The notes under the pieces: generated by a model
Told to the model about the DNA's origin: nothing
Databases searched by the model: none
What the model saw: the letters and a program-made list of their open reading frames with translations, nothing else
Position numbers and translations under genes: made by a program
Shown: positions 34,986 through 46,264 of the stretch, one piece after another
Position numbering within the stretch: position 1 is the first letter of the stretch
Layout: the number at the start of each line of letters is the position of its first letter
Assembly: GCA_023512835.1 (NCBI GenBank)
Contig: JAKCVP010000388.1
Location: 89,784-153,783, forward strand
Direction: 5' to 3'
Length of the DNA: 64,000 nt
From: Taxillus chinensis
Taxonomy: Eukaryota; Streptophyta; Magnoliopsida; Santalales; Loranthaceae

Positions 34986-37199
34986 TGCCCGCAGCCGCAT
35001 GGGGCGACGACTCGCTACCCGGTCGACTCTAGGCGTCGTGGTGAGCGGGCATAGGAGGGGGAAGAAGGGGACGAGGCCCGTGAGACCCTCGGGGAGTCCG
35101 GGGATTCCGGGGGCGGATCTTACTGTCCCGCTGGCGACGTCTGCGACGTCGCAGCTTACACTTCTCCCTCTCTTGTTCCACACTTCTCCCACCTGGGCAC
35201 TGCAGGTTCCAGAGACTTCAATGACCCCCGCCTGACGCAATCAAGCACTTCGGCTTTGGCTCCTCACTCCCCTAGACTATCTGCGCTCGTGCATGCCACC
35301 GTCGTCCTCGTCTCCGTCGTCCCTGGCTCTTGTCTCGCTTCGAATGTCTCTAGGGTGCGTCCCAGTTTAGAGTTAGCTGAGCGTCCACGCCACCGACTGC
35401 GGCACCCAGTCTAGCAAAGCCTCTGCTCCAGCACAAAAGCAACTCCACTGGAGAGCCGTTGCTAGTAGCTGATCTACGCTCTGCACACTACACACGCCAA
35501 CCACGCGCACTCCGACCGCTTGGATCGTCATGTCATTACCATGCATCACTGCTGTCTCTCCTGAATGCCATATCTGCACGTTGGCAAAATTTCGGCCTGC
35601 CTGAGGCTCTGCAATTGGGCGCGGAACATTTGCTGACTTCCCGCCTGACCGTCACTCTCGGGCAACTGCTCCCCGACGGGCGTTTGCCAGGGCCTTTCAG
35701 ATTGTGTTCGTACACTTCGAGAAGGCCATGCACATGGCCGCATGATGGCGACGTCGCAGCAGCTATTCGTGCTCAAGAGTGCAAATTAAGGATTCAAAGC
35801 CGGATCCGCAATCTGGAACCGTCATTTTCGCTTGCGTGGAAACCTTCGCCGGCAGACGAGCAGATTGCGCCGCACTTGCTGCGATTGCAGCGTGCACCCT
35901 GCAGGATCGACGCGCGCGCGAAAGTCATCTGGCGCTGATGAAGTCTGTCTTGCGCCCCGCACAGGGCGCTGCTACCTCTCCATGCACACATACCGCCTGG
36001 CGTTGATTCGGGATCGAGGGCACGACTGCTGTGGATTACCACGTAGTCAATAGCTGCGCCTGCTTGCGGACCACCATGCTCGTCTCGATACGACACCGCT
36101 CAAAAGCAGGCAAGCGAAGCGCGTCAGATGGAGGCAGTTCTCTTGTTCCTGGCTCTACGCAGTGGCTCTCCACCGCAGTAGCGCCGGCAACCAAGTGCCG
36201 GCCTCTTTCAGGACACTCAGCTCTAGCCCGGTGCGGCAAAAGGGGCACATTCACGACATCCCACCGGCTGCGCTACATCCTCGTTCGCTGCTTCACTTCC
36301 CATCTATTGCGCTCTCATCTGGGATGGTTTTGTCGCACTCCTCACCGCCTGTTGTGGCTGTCACACTTGCCGACAAGCGTCACCTCCTGTCACAAAGCTT
36401 TAGCGTTGCTGCATCGTGCTGTACTGCGCTGTACAGTGCGTCAGCTGGCGATGCTTAGGTTTCCGATGCACTGTGAAGCGCCATCTGGGAGCCCAAAACA
36501 GTCGTGGCCGCCCAAGAGGCCTAGAGCGCAATGTCATCTTGTTGTTGTGCCGCAGCCCCGTCGGCAGTCTGACGCCATGCATCCGCACATTGTCAGCAAC
36601 ATTCATGATCGCCCGGAAGTCACCCATGGTTCGGCTTCTATGCATAGCGTCCAATCCCCTTGACCGCGTGCAAAATGCAATGATTCCAGCATGCTGGCCC
36701 CTTGCTATCCTGTCAAGCACTTGCTACACTGCTGTTGGTGTCGCTCGCGCGCGCGCATCGACTGACGCTTGTCGGTCGCATTGCTGCCCAGTCAGCGCAA
36801 CACTGCATTGTGCTCCCGCTCCGACTCGCCCTCTTCCACCCGCTCCTTAGCCTCCCCGTGGTGTTGTCGCCCAGAGCATGCCGGGTGTGCCTGCCTCCAT
36901 CCGTCCCTACAGTCCTCCAACAGAGGCTGCGCTAGCTTACCGGCCGCAGCTGGGAATGTGATTGCCTGCGGAAATGCTCTCTGCCCGGTTTGAGGATCCT
37001 GTTGCGAGCCTGCTCCCGCCAGATCTGCTGCGTCTGCCCGCTGTGACGCTCTGCAGCTTACCGCTGCTTCGACTCCTGTCGCGCAACACTAGACACCCTG
37101 AAGGATGGGCGTTCGCATGTCTCTCGCTGCTGTACTCCTTTGCTCCTCTTCGCTTGCCCGCCATTACACGCCGGCTGCGTCGCTCCACTCCAGCCTTGT

Positions 37200-37320
37200 T
37201 TCTCGCTCTACCTCTTCCTCCTGCTTGCTAGCCAAACTCTCTCACTCCTTTCCTCTCTCTCTTGCGCGCGCTCTGTCTGTCTCTCCCTCCCTCTCTGTCA
37301 CACACGCTGCTCATAAAGCG
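37200..37320 (+). promoter_or_regulatory. C/T-rich promoter stretch of MFS gene
   Basis: About 120 bp dominated by C and T on the coding strand, 230-350 bp upstream of the start codon at 37553. Such tracts commonly mark transcription start regions in filamentous fungi; inference only. Confidence 0.35.
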
Positions 37321-37552
37321 TCTATCATTCGATACAACCCAGGTTGCGTCCTGCCTCCGCTGTCCAAAGCCTGTGCCCGTTGGTCCCTCTATTCAAGCTA
37401 CGAAACGGCTTTGGTGTTGCGGCTTTCTGACAACGTGCTTGCTACTCAGCAGACCTCTCCCAACCTGTGTAGAGGTAGTGGTATGTGTCCGCGGTTCAGC
37501 ATTTGGCATCGCTGACTATTGTAGCTGCGCTGCGCTCAGCCCTCAGACGTAG

Positions 37553-39645
37553 ATGGTCACTCAGGCAAGCAGGGCGACTCCGTCGATCATGGCCCACCGT
37601 CTCCTCACCTACGTGCGCGGTCGTGGGGCCTCGCCGCAGTCCAAGCACGACAATGGCGATCCGTTCCCAGCAAAGCAAATGTTTGTCCTCGGTAAATTGC
37701 CCTCAGCCCGTTCTGTTTGAGTCCAGACTCACGAGTAGTTTGCAGCATTGTGCCGGATATGTGAACCGATTGCTTTCATGAGCATCTTCCCATACATCTA
37801 TTACATGATCCAGTCCTTCAACATCACTACAGATGAGCGACAGATTGCTGTATACAGTGGCATGGTGACATCGGCATTCGCATTTGCCGAGTTCTCGAGC
37901 GCTTTTGTTTGGGGCCGGGCGAGCGATAAGCTGGGCCGCAAACCGATTTTGCTCACGGGTCTCGCCGGAACGGGGCTCAGCATGCTTGTGTTTGGCTTCG
38001 CACAGGACTTGCAAACGGCGTTGCTGGCGCGGGCGGTCGGTGGCCTGTTAAATGGGTGAGCATGACTTCAGGGACAATGTGATGGAGCTTCACTGACAAA
38101 GACAAAGCAACATTGCAGTACTACAGACGACGGTCGCCGAGGTGGTGAAGAACAGGAAGCACCAAGGTCAGTCTTTGCTGGGATATCACGTCGTGCTGTG
38201 CTGACCGAGTGAACTCTTAGCTCGCGCGTATTCGATCATGCCCTTTGTGTGGTGCCTTGGGTAAGGGAGTGTCCAGTCCCAATCCAGGTGCTGGAGATCT
38301 GCTAACTTGCAACGGGAAGGTCGATTGTCGGCGCAGGTCTGGGCGGCTGCCTCGCTGATCCTGTCAAGAACTATCCGGATGTCTTCCATCGAGGCAGTGT
38401 CTGGGACCGGTTCCCCTATCTTTTGCCTAACATCATCTGCGGGCTGGTTGTTGTCGTTGGTCTTGTCATCGGTATCCTGTTTCTCGAGGAAACTCATGCG
38501 GAGAAGAGGCAGCGGAGAGATGCCGGAATCGAGCTCGGCCATTGGTTGACGCAGCTCCTGCTAAGACGCCTCAAGCATAGGACTCCATTCGAAACCTCTT
38601 ACAGCAAGATGGCCGAGGCGAACTTGGACCTGGACCTGGACATGGACTTGGGCGGAGACAGGGACGAGTCATCATCGACGCCCGACGTCAGCTTCTCCGC
38701 GCAAAGCACACCAACACTAGGGCCTACAGACGCCGCATCGCTCCGCCTCCTGCCGGCGAAGGACGAGGAGAAGCTTGGGCCAGCGAAGCTCAGTGTGCTG
38801 CATGCATTCAACCGACAGGTCTGTTTAAACATTCTCGCCTATGGTATTCTCGCGTTGTAAGTACAAAAGGGCACGTGACGGGTGTGAAGGAGTGAGGGTC
38901 GCTAACCAACTACAGCCACACGATTACGTTTGAGCAGCTCATGCCGGTCATGCTCAGCATGGACCCCTCGGAGTCGCAGGTCGTGTCATTGCCGTTCAAG
39001 TTCATTGGAGGATTTGGGCTGCGGTCGAGCACGATTGGCCTTATTTTCTCGCTACAGGGAGGCTATCAGATGGTGGCGCAGATTGGGCTGTTCCCCTTTG
39101 TGCACCACCGGCTCGGCAGCTTGCGCACGTTTCGGGTGTGCGCGCTACTGTACCCACTACTCTATTTCGCAGTTCCCTACCTGGTGCTGCTCCCGAGCAG
39201 ACTGCGGCTGCTGGGTCTGGCAGTGGTGCTGGTTTGGAAGGTGTCGTTTCAGGCGCTCGCGTATCCTTCCAACATGCTGCTGCTGACCAACAACACGCCG
39301 TCGCCGCTGGTGCTGGGCGCGGTCAATGGGGTGGCCGCGTCGTCAGCTAGTCTGGCTCGGGCGTTTGGGCCGACGCTGTCAGGATTGATTGAGTCGCAGG
39401 GGCTTCGACTCGGCTACCTAGGACTGCCGTGGTGGACTGGGGGCGTGGTGGCCGTGCTTGGCGGGATCGAGTGTCTTTTCATGAGACAGCCGGCTGGCAA
39501 TATCCAGGACAGGCAGCTCGAGCAGTCAAGTCCACGGCAAGTACAATGCCGAGACGCAAGGGCGTCGACGGATACGGAGGCGGGCCACAGCGTAACGAGT
39601 GACGACACGCTGGTCGACGAGGAGCAGCTGGTCTGCGCAAAGTAA
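37553..39645 (+). CDS. MFS transporter, ZIF-like/DHA1-type
   Basis: Probable plasma- or vacuolar-membrane drug/metal-chelate antiporter of the major facilitator superfamily. Six exons (37553-37691, 37746-38055, 38108-38166, 38221-38260, 38320-38856, 38916-39645) give 604 residues. Before helix 1 the sequence PFPAKQMFVLALCRICEPIA matches the start of fungal zinc-induced-facilitator-like proteins. Helices 2-3 flank the MFS motif GRASDKLGRKPILLTG. A long acidic and Ser-rich loop lies between helices 6 and 7 (about residues 245-315, with DLDLDMDLGGDRDESSSTPD), and six further helices follow, then a polar tail. Exons 3 and 4 are only 59 and 40 nt; the exon 3 acceptor is AAAG (ends 38107). All joins keep frame. 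Substrate unknown. Confidence 0.88.
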
Positions 39646-40723
39646 TCTCCCTCGATTTTTGCAGATACCCAATCAGGCGTTTGGGGGAAGGGCGGTAGCA
39701 TCGGTTGCACGCATGGACATTGGACGGGGCGCATAGATTAGCATCATCATCATCATCATCTCCAGCAGGAGCAGCGTTATTCTGGAAGAGCAGCACGGTC
39801 GTATTAGCATCAATCGCGCGGCGACCTCCGGGCAGAGCCTAACGGAGTGTCGCGCGCAAAGAGTAGTATGCAGAGGGCGGAAGGTAGCGAAGGAGCAGAT
39901 GAAGGTTCTTTTCTCTTATTCAGATTATCTGGTAGACCTTCGCTCCTCTCCCGTTTGCACCTGAGTCTGCTGGCCTGGATCAGATAGACCACGACGACGA
40001 TTCTCGGAAACACGACACGCGAAGTGCGGCACCTACAGGCCCGAGACGCAGCGTGCCAGCCCAAGCAATTCCAAGCATCCAAGCAACCAAGCGCCACAAC
40101 GGACCAGGCCACGTTTCGCGGGCGCTCCACTGGCACTGGCTGGCCACCAACGGCAGCCCCCAAGTGAGATTGTCCTGGTTGTCCCCAGCCAGCAGGCGCT
40201 CCAAGCGAGCTACCGCCAACACGGCAAGAAGCGCACTCACGACGCGCGCCAGCTCACCGCGGGGCGAGTCAGCGCTGCCTCGACGACATTGACATTATTG
40301 TCGCCTGCGATCACTGTCGCTCCGTGCGCGGCCCCCTCCCTGCCTCTGCGCTGCTCCCCTCTCTCGCGTGCAGCCAGGAATCCAATACGCCCCTGACCCG
40401 TCGCAGCGTCAACAACGGGAGCCATCCGGCCAGCAGGAGCGATCGGCACCGACAACAAAGTCGCGACATCAACAGACAGACAGCAGCAGCAGGAGCAACC
40501 GAGCAGCCGCAGCAGCAGTCGAGGGCATCGTGGGCAGGTCTTCGTTCCTTCGCTTCTAGTGCCCTTCCATCGTCCCTCGCGCTCCCAGTTATCGTCTGCC
40601 TACATACATGCTACTACTGCCCACTCTAATAAGCTCCCCCGCAGCACAATCTCTTCCACTCTTTTCTGCTGCCGAAGCCCTGCCACGCCTAGTTGGAGAT
40701 GCTCCTTCGGTCGCCTCCGAGCC
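39646..40723. other. Intergenic, promoter of Zn2Cys6 regulator
   Basis: 1.1 kb. Contains a short (ATC)n/(CAT)n run near 39742-39761 and CAG-rich sequence near 40480-40520 ahead of the regulator start. The frame is open for 165 nt upstream of the ATG at 40724 but has no ATG, so it is taken as 5' UTR. Confidence 0.5.
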
Positions 40724-43700
40724 ATGAACCCTCCAGCTCCCAAACGCCCGAGACAGGGCTCAGACGACATTCAACCCCATCATGCCCACACTATTGCCCG
40801 CGCGCATGAGCAGCATCTGCATCAACACCACCAGCACTACCAGCCATGGCCCACCGAGCCCATGCTGAAGACTGCCTCCCCGACTGATCCTTCGCCCGAC
40901 CCGTATGCCTACGCCGCTGCCACCTCCACTCCCTCCCATGCCCCCACCGCTACCCCTCCGGCTTCCCGCCGCACGCCGCCCTCCGCAAACACCTCCCACA
41001 AGTCCCAGGGTCAGTCCTCCTCCAGCTTCCGCAACGTCAGCGCCTGCAATCGATGTCGCCTGCGCAAGAACAGATGCGATCAGAACCTGCCCGCCTGCTC
41101 CGCCTGCGACAAGGCCGGCGTCAAGTGCGTCGGCTTCGATCCCATTACCAAGCGCGAGATCCCCCGTAGCTATGTCTACTATCTCGAGTCGCGCACATCA
41201 TATCTGGAGTCGCTGCTGCAAGACAACGGCGTTCCCTATACCTCGGCGGAAAGTTTTGCCCTCGAGGGATCCAATGCCACACACCAGCCAGCTGCCTCCA
41301 CCGATCATGCCGCCAAAGCAGATCAGAGGCCAGATGCTTCGAATCGCACCAGCAGTCCTTCCTCTGCCGCCCTAAGTGCTCGTCAGGAGGAGGAAAAGAC
41401 ACTCGACAAGCTCGTTTCAGATGTTGGGCTGGTCACTGTACAAGGTGCTTCAGGTACACATTCCATATCCACCTCCCAACCCTCGCGTAGCCGCTAACAT
41501 TTTTCAAAACCAGATTCGAGATACCTCGGAAGCACTTCTGGCATCAGCTTCGCTCGCGTCGTCTTTGCAGCGGTGAAGAGCACCGTCAGCCGCTCAAGGC
41601 CTGGCTCTGAAGCAGGTGGCCGGCGGATGAGCCTGAGAGCAGCACCAGCCGCCGCCGCCGCCGCCGCAGCGGGGGCGCCCTCATTGCGCGACTCCTTCTT
41701 TGGTCTGCATCACAAGGGCACAATCAAGGAAGCCCCCTTTCCTGACAAGGAACTCGGCTTACACCTCGTGAACCTCTACTTTGAGCACGCCAACCCCCAA
41801 ATACCCATTCTTCATCGCGTCGAGTTCATGCGCCTCTTTGAGCTTGTATACACCGACGGTCACAAGCGGAACGCCAGAGAGTCATATATTATGAACATCG
41901 TCTTCGCCATCGGTGCCGGTGTAATCCTAGACCTGCCCAACAAGGACCGGCGACACAGTTCATTTGTGGATGCTAGCAAATACCATCAGCCACGTGACGA
42001 GGCCGGCTCATTGAGGCAAGCCCAAGCGGAAGAGTACCACGCAGCTGCCATTGTGCACCTTGAAGGCTTCCTTGCCTCTACTGCCACAAATGTCGACGGC
42101 TGGGGTAGCGGTGGCGGCCTAGAGGAGCTACAAGCTGTGCTACTGCTCGCTAGCTTTGCACTCCTCCGACCGGTCGCTCCCGGCCTATGGTACATTGTGG
42201 GAGTCGCAGTCAGGCTAGCCGTTGATCTGGGCCTACATTATGAAGAAGGCGTCGCAATCGATCCCGATGCGCCCAAGGACTCGCAGTACCTTAGCGCACC
42301 CTCCGTCAACCACCGTCGTGGGTCGGTCGTCGACCCAAAGGAGCGGGGCCGGCGCGAATGGGTCCGAGATCTACGTCGTCGTTTGTGGTGGTGCACCTAC
42401 ACTGTCGACCGTCTAGTAAGCAGTTGTGTTGGTCGCCCTTTTGGTATCACAGACCAGGTGGTCACCACTGAGTTCCCATCCACGCTAGACGACAAATTCA
42501 TTACTGGAGATGGCTTCCAGACATCGGCCGGCATGGCTGCGCCCAGCTACAAGTTCGTATCGCACCATTACTTCCGCTTGCGCCTCCTACAGTCAGAAGT
42601 GATGCAAGTGCTCCAATATAAGCATGCTCAACATGTGAGACAAGCCAGTGGCGCAACCCCAAACCCCTTCATGCATACCCAGCTTCCCTCACCCTTCTTG
42701 GCCAAATACGCGACTTTCAAAGAATGGAGAGCCGATGTAGACAGGAGGTTGTACGAGTGGAAAGAGTCTGCCCCTGGCGCTCAGGACATTGGCGTACAGT
42801 TCCACCCTAGCTTCCTCGAACTCAACTACTGGCAAGCTGTCGTCATGCTCTTCCGCCACAGCTTGACGACGCCAGGCGCATTGGCCGGCGAGGCTGCGTA
42901 TGGCGATGGGGGCGTGTCTGGGCAGGCGAATCCGCCCGCCGACGAAGATAGCGAAGATGAAGAATTCGTGTATCTGAAAACGGCCGAGGCAGGTCAAAAG
43001 GTACTCAAGCTCTATCGACAGCTTCATCGATTCCGCCTGGTCAGCTATACATTTCTTGCGACCCATCATCTCTTCATGGCCGGTATTGCATTCTTGTATG
43101 CAATCTGGCACTCGGTAGCTGTTCGAAGCCATTTGGTAAGTCGCAGTTTGACAGAACCCCGCGCTGGCTGCCTCGCTGACAATCTCCACAGTCACTTGAT
43201 GATGTAGACTTTACCGTGTTGGCTGCGATCTCAGTGCTGGAAGATCTCAGCCTCAAGTGCCCCCCGGCCGAAGTTTGTCGAGACGCTTTCAATCGCATGG
43301 CCAAGGCCACCATCACCATGTGCATGTCCACTACAGGCTTTGGTGAGCAGGCCAAAGCTCAGCTCGATGCATCAAAAGCCAAGGTCACAAAGCAAGAGAG
43401 ACCCGGTTCAAGACCTGGTTCTTCCCGTGCAAATTCTGGCAAAGCAAGGAATCATAGTTCAAGACCTGCTCCCAAGTTCGACATGAACTTACGAGAGTTA
43501 TTTACAGAAGAAGAGACCACAGCACGACCGTTTGGTAACCTCAATACCACTGATTGGGTGCGCCAAGGCCGTCGCTTCTCACAACAAATTGATCCCAAGC
43601 AGCCTGCACCTGCGCCGATAGCGCCTGCTGTGATGGCTCCGCCTCCAGTGCCGATGCAAGCACAGCAGCAGCAGATGGGCAACATTGATCCCAATTTGCA

Positions 43701-43971
43701 GACCGGGGCATTTCAGCCGACTCCAGAAATGTACTCTGCAATGCCACCACAGCAACCCACCTTTGCTGCTGTAGGAGACATGGACTTTTTGGACAATTTT
43801 GCAACTGGAACAGGCGATTTTGCTGTCCAGATGCCAGAGGGGATGAGTGCCGAAAACTTCCCATTCCCCATCTTTGACATGCAAGGATTCGAGGGAGCAC
43901 ACGACTGGAGCGAGGGTGTGCAAATGGACATATTTGATGGGTACTTTTTTGGGGGCAACGCGCCAAATTGA
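40724..43971 (+). CDS. Zn2Cys6 transcription factor, Ppr1/UaY-like
   Basis: Nuclear DNA-binding regulator. Exons 40724-41453, 41514-43135 and 43192-43971 give 1043 residues. After a His/Pro/Ser-rich start (HEQHLHQHHQHYQ), the binuclear zinc cluster lies at about residues 105-135 with six Cys (CNRCRLRKNRC...CSACDKAGVKC). It is followed directly by VGFDPITKREIPRSYVYYLE and a heptad-rich dimerisation stretch, the linker style of Ppr1 and UaY (pyrimidine and purine regulators). Residues about 340-680 form the fungal-specific TF domain (ELGLHLVNLYFEHANPQIPI; RDLRRRLWWCTYTVDRLVSS; GRPFGITD). A poly-Ala run (GCC repeats near 41644-41672) precedes it. The C-terminus is Gln/Met/Pro-rich then acidic-aromatic, resembling an activation domain. 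The target pathway cannot be assigned. Confidence 0.92.
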
Positions 43972-44520
43972 GCGTCGCCACGAATGTTTCAGAATACGGC
44001 TGGCCGGTTGCGGTCCATCTTCTGATTGCGTTGTATAGATGTGCATTTGAGCCTCGTACGGGACACGATTTTCTTTGCATGATGCAATGTCGGCATAGAA
44101 CTGCTGTAGCTTACTGATATGAATTTGCGTCCAAGCGATTAGTCTTTTATCATTTTTAGACGAATACCACCATCATATTTTACTTCATTGAGATTGCTCG
44201 ATCAAACTTGAAGGACAATGGCATATTTGTATCAGGATGTAATGGGAGTTGGCCTTGTTGCTTTCAACCTCCCTGGGTACCTTATGCCAATCTGTAGCCC
44301 CTGTACACGTACATGCATTCCTCGAACTCTCCTTCTCCTTTCACCCTCGCCTATTAACCAAGGACCAGACGCAGAAATACTGCCAAAACAAAAACCAGTC
44401 CAGAAAAGAAAACCTTGATCCACCCCGCCTGTCAACGCCATATCCCTTTGCGCGAAAAAAGCGCTTCAGAGTCCATGACCGTCACCCGTCGAATCACCAC
44501 TGCAATCGTGGCCCATCCAC
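43972..44520. other. Convergent 3' region, regulator / flavin monooxygenase
   Basis: 549 bp between facing stop codons; both 3' UTRs expected. No gene seen. Confidence 0.55.
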
Positions 44521-46264
44521 TCACCACTGATCCGGTCCGACCCAGTATGTGTCGGGTGGCGGCAGACCATTCGTATCTGGTATGCGGCCCAATTTACCTT
44601 CGACGTCGCGGTACATGTCGTATCTATTGTGTAGAAAGATTTTCACGTTAGCCCTTCATTCTCACTCTGCCATTTTCCGTGTCTTTTTTTTTTTTTTTCC
44701 TCTCTCTCTCTTCTTCTTCTTCTTCTCCCCTGAAATTTTTCTCTTTTTTTTGTTCTCCCCTTTGTTCTCTCGTTTCTTGCAATTTCCGTATTGGCAGGAT
44801 TCAGACTTACGCATTCATCTCTTCTATTGTCAATTTTTGACTTTCATCCTTGACTTGATATAGCGAGTTTGCTGTATTGCTTGAGAAACCTGTGCGTTTT
44901 GATCATTCTCATTAGTTGATTGTTTTCTTCGCGAAGCTTTCTTGACATGCTCGGGTCTGGGTTTCCATTTTTGGGAGAAGAGAGTCGGTGGTGATTGGCG
45001 GGGAGGAGGAGAGAAATCGTAAAGGAAATATAGAGAACTTACCGATCCGCTCATGGATGTTGAAACTTGCCCTAGCAGCAGCATCTTGCACCTTGCGCGC
45101 CCTCGGCTTCCGCACAGCTTGGTAAATTTCCAGACCACGGGTGACATCTCCACTCCAGTTTGCCTTGTTGAAGACAATGCCCAGCGCAGCAGCATCTTCA
45201 ATGGCCATGCACGCGCCCTGACTCTGATGCGGCATCATTGGGTGTGCTGCATCGCCCAACAGCGCAACACGGCCCTTGACCCAGTACGGATACTCATCGT
45301 GAACCCACAATCGCCACGGTCGAATTTCCTCGCCAATCTCCAGATGTTTGAACACGCCACGGTCAAGATCAGGGTATGGATCGAGCAAGTCTGACAGTGG
45401 CGCGTCTTCGTCCCAGGTATGTCCACTAAAATCGCCCTTTGTGCGCGGGAAAAAGCAATAGTAGGAGAGGAGGTTGCCACCGTTACAAGGCGAAAGTACG
45501 ATCTTGTTCCATGTGTTGTGGCCGCCCCAGTATTCGAGCGCAGAGTTGTCTGCGTAGTTGATTAGGCCCAGTGCTTTGACCTTGTCTGCGCGCACGTTGG
45601 CGTGAAGGCATGAAGAGTCGTGCGGGCGCTTTTCAGGGGAGATGCCGATTGCTTTGCGGACGGCGGAGCCAATGCCATCTGCACCGATGATGAGGTCGAA
45701 GATCTGGCCTGTGGCAGACGCAGTCTCGGTATCAGACTGCGCTGTCGATTCTCCGTTTGTAGTTTTGCCATTGTCAAAGATGATGCGTCCCGTCTCGGGA
45801 TCCAGCGAGCGGCAGCGGTGATTGACCACTAGCTTTGCAGGCACGCCCTCGCCCTCGCCTAGCGCCGCGTCCATGAGCATTGAGTGCATGTATTGTCGGT
45901 GAAACATATTGTATACGTAGCCCCACCGCTCCTCGTAGTCGCCCAGGTCGAATGTGCTCACTGCTTCGCCCGTGTTCCAGTCTCTGTTAATTAGGCTTTT
46001 CAGAACAACGGGGTCGCCCTTGGCCACGTCGACGCCCCATTTGTGCAGCCATCGTGTCCCGTTGGCAGCACAAGAGACTGATGCACCGACTTCGCCTGCA
46101 AAGTCTGCTTTTTCGTAGATGGTGGTGATATGACCTACACGGCGTAGAGATAGAGCGGTTGCGAGTCCACCGATGCCACCACCTATTATAGCTACATTCA
46201 AAGGGCGCCAGCCGGACGGACTGTCCGTCGGCGAGGGGGTGGTAGAGATTGCTGAGGGTGACAT
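44521..46264 (-). CDS. FAD-dependent monooxygenase, salicylate-hydroxylase-like
   Basis: Group A aromatic hydroxylase using FAD and NAD(P)H. Exons 45043-46264, 44811-44889, 44521-44623; 467 residues. The first exon runs on into its intron for 130 nt, which would give a false C-terminus; splicing instead gives HERIG-FSSNTANSLYQVKDE...KLTIEEMNA-YDMYRDVEGKLG and a short tail ending VGPDQW, which is the family pattern. Motifs: GGGIGGLATALSLRRVG near residue 30 (ADP binding), IIGADGIGSAVRKAI near 200 (DG motif), and GRVALLGDAAHPMMPHQSQG near 335 (GD motif). No transmembrane segment or signal peptide. The exact substrate (salicylate, other phenolics, or a secondary-metabolite intermediate) cannot be read. 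The second intron contains a 50-nt purine-only tract. Confidence 0.92.
44682..44731. repeat. 50-nt polypyrimidine tract inside an intron
   Basis: An unbroken C/T run on the plus strand (T-run, then (TC)n, then (TTC)n), entirely within the 187-nt intron 2 (44624-44810) of the minus-strand monooxygenase, hence purine-only in the pre-mRNA. It explains the unusual length of this intron. Confidence 0.9.

Larger units (their letters stand above)
33187..37552. other. 4.4-kb gene-free stretch
   Basis: No frame here has a recognisable domain, signal peptide plus splice structure, or RNA gene signature. Contents noted: a TAGGTA/TACCTA cluster (33353-33393), a GCAT-rich alternating run (34957-34985), a perfect 14-bp palindrome at 35141-35154 whose core 13-mer recurs at 35748-35760, and C/T-rich sequence leading to the transporter start. 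The longest open frames are low-complexity and disagree with fungal protein composition. Confidence 0.5.

Noticed and set aside
36031..36663. 210-codon open frame on the plus strand
   Set aside because: Composition (Arg/His/Ser/Leu mix, no domain, no signal or helix) fits a chance frame in GC-rich DNA; several overlapping frames of similar length exist there.
44912..45042. Readthrough C-terminus of the monooxygenase (…FSIFPLRFLSSSPP…)
   Set aside because: This is intron 1; splicing at GTAAGT restores the conserved C-terminal family sequence.
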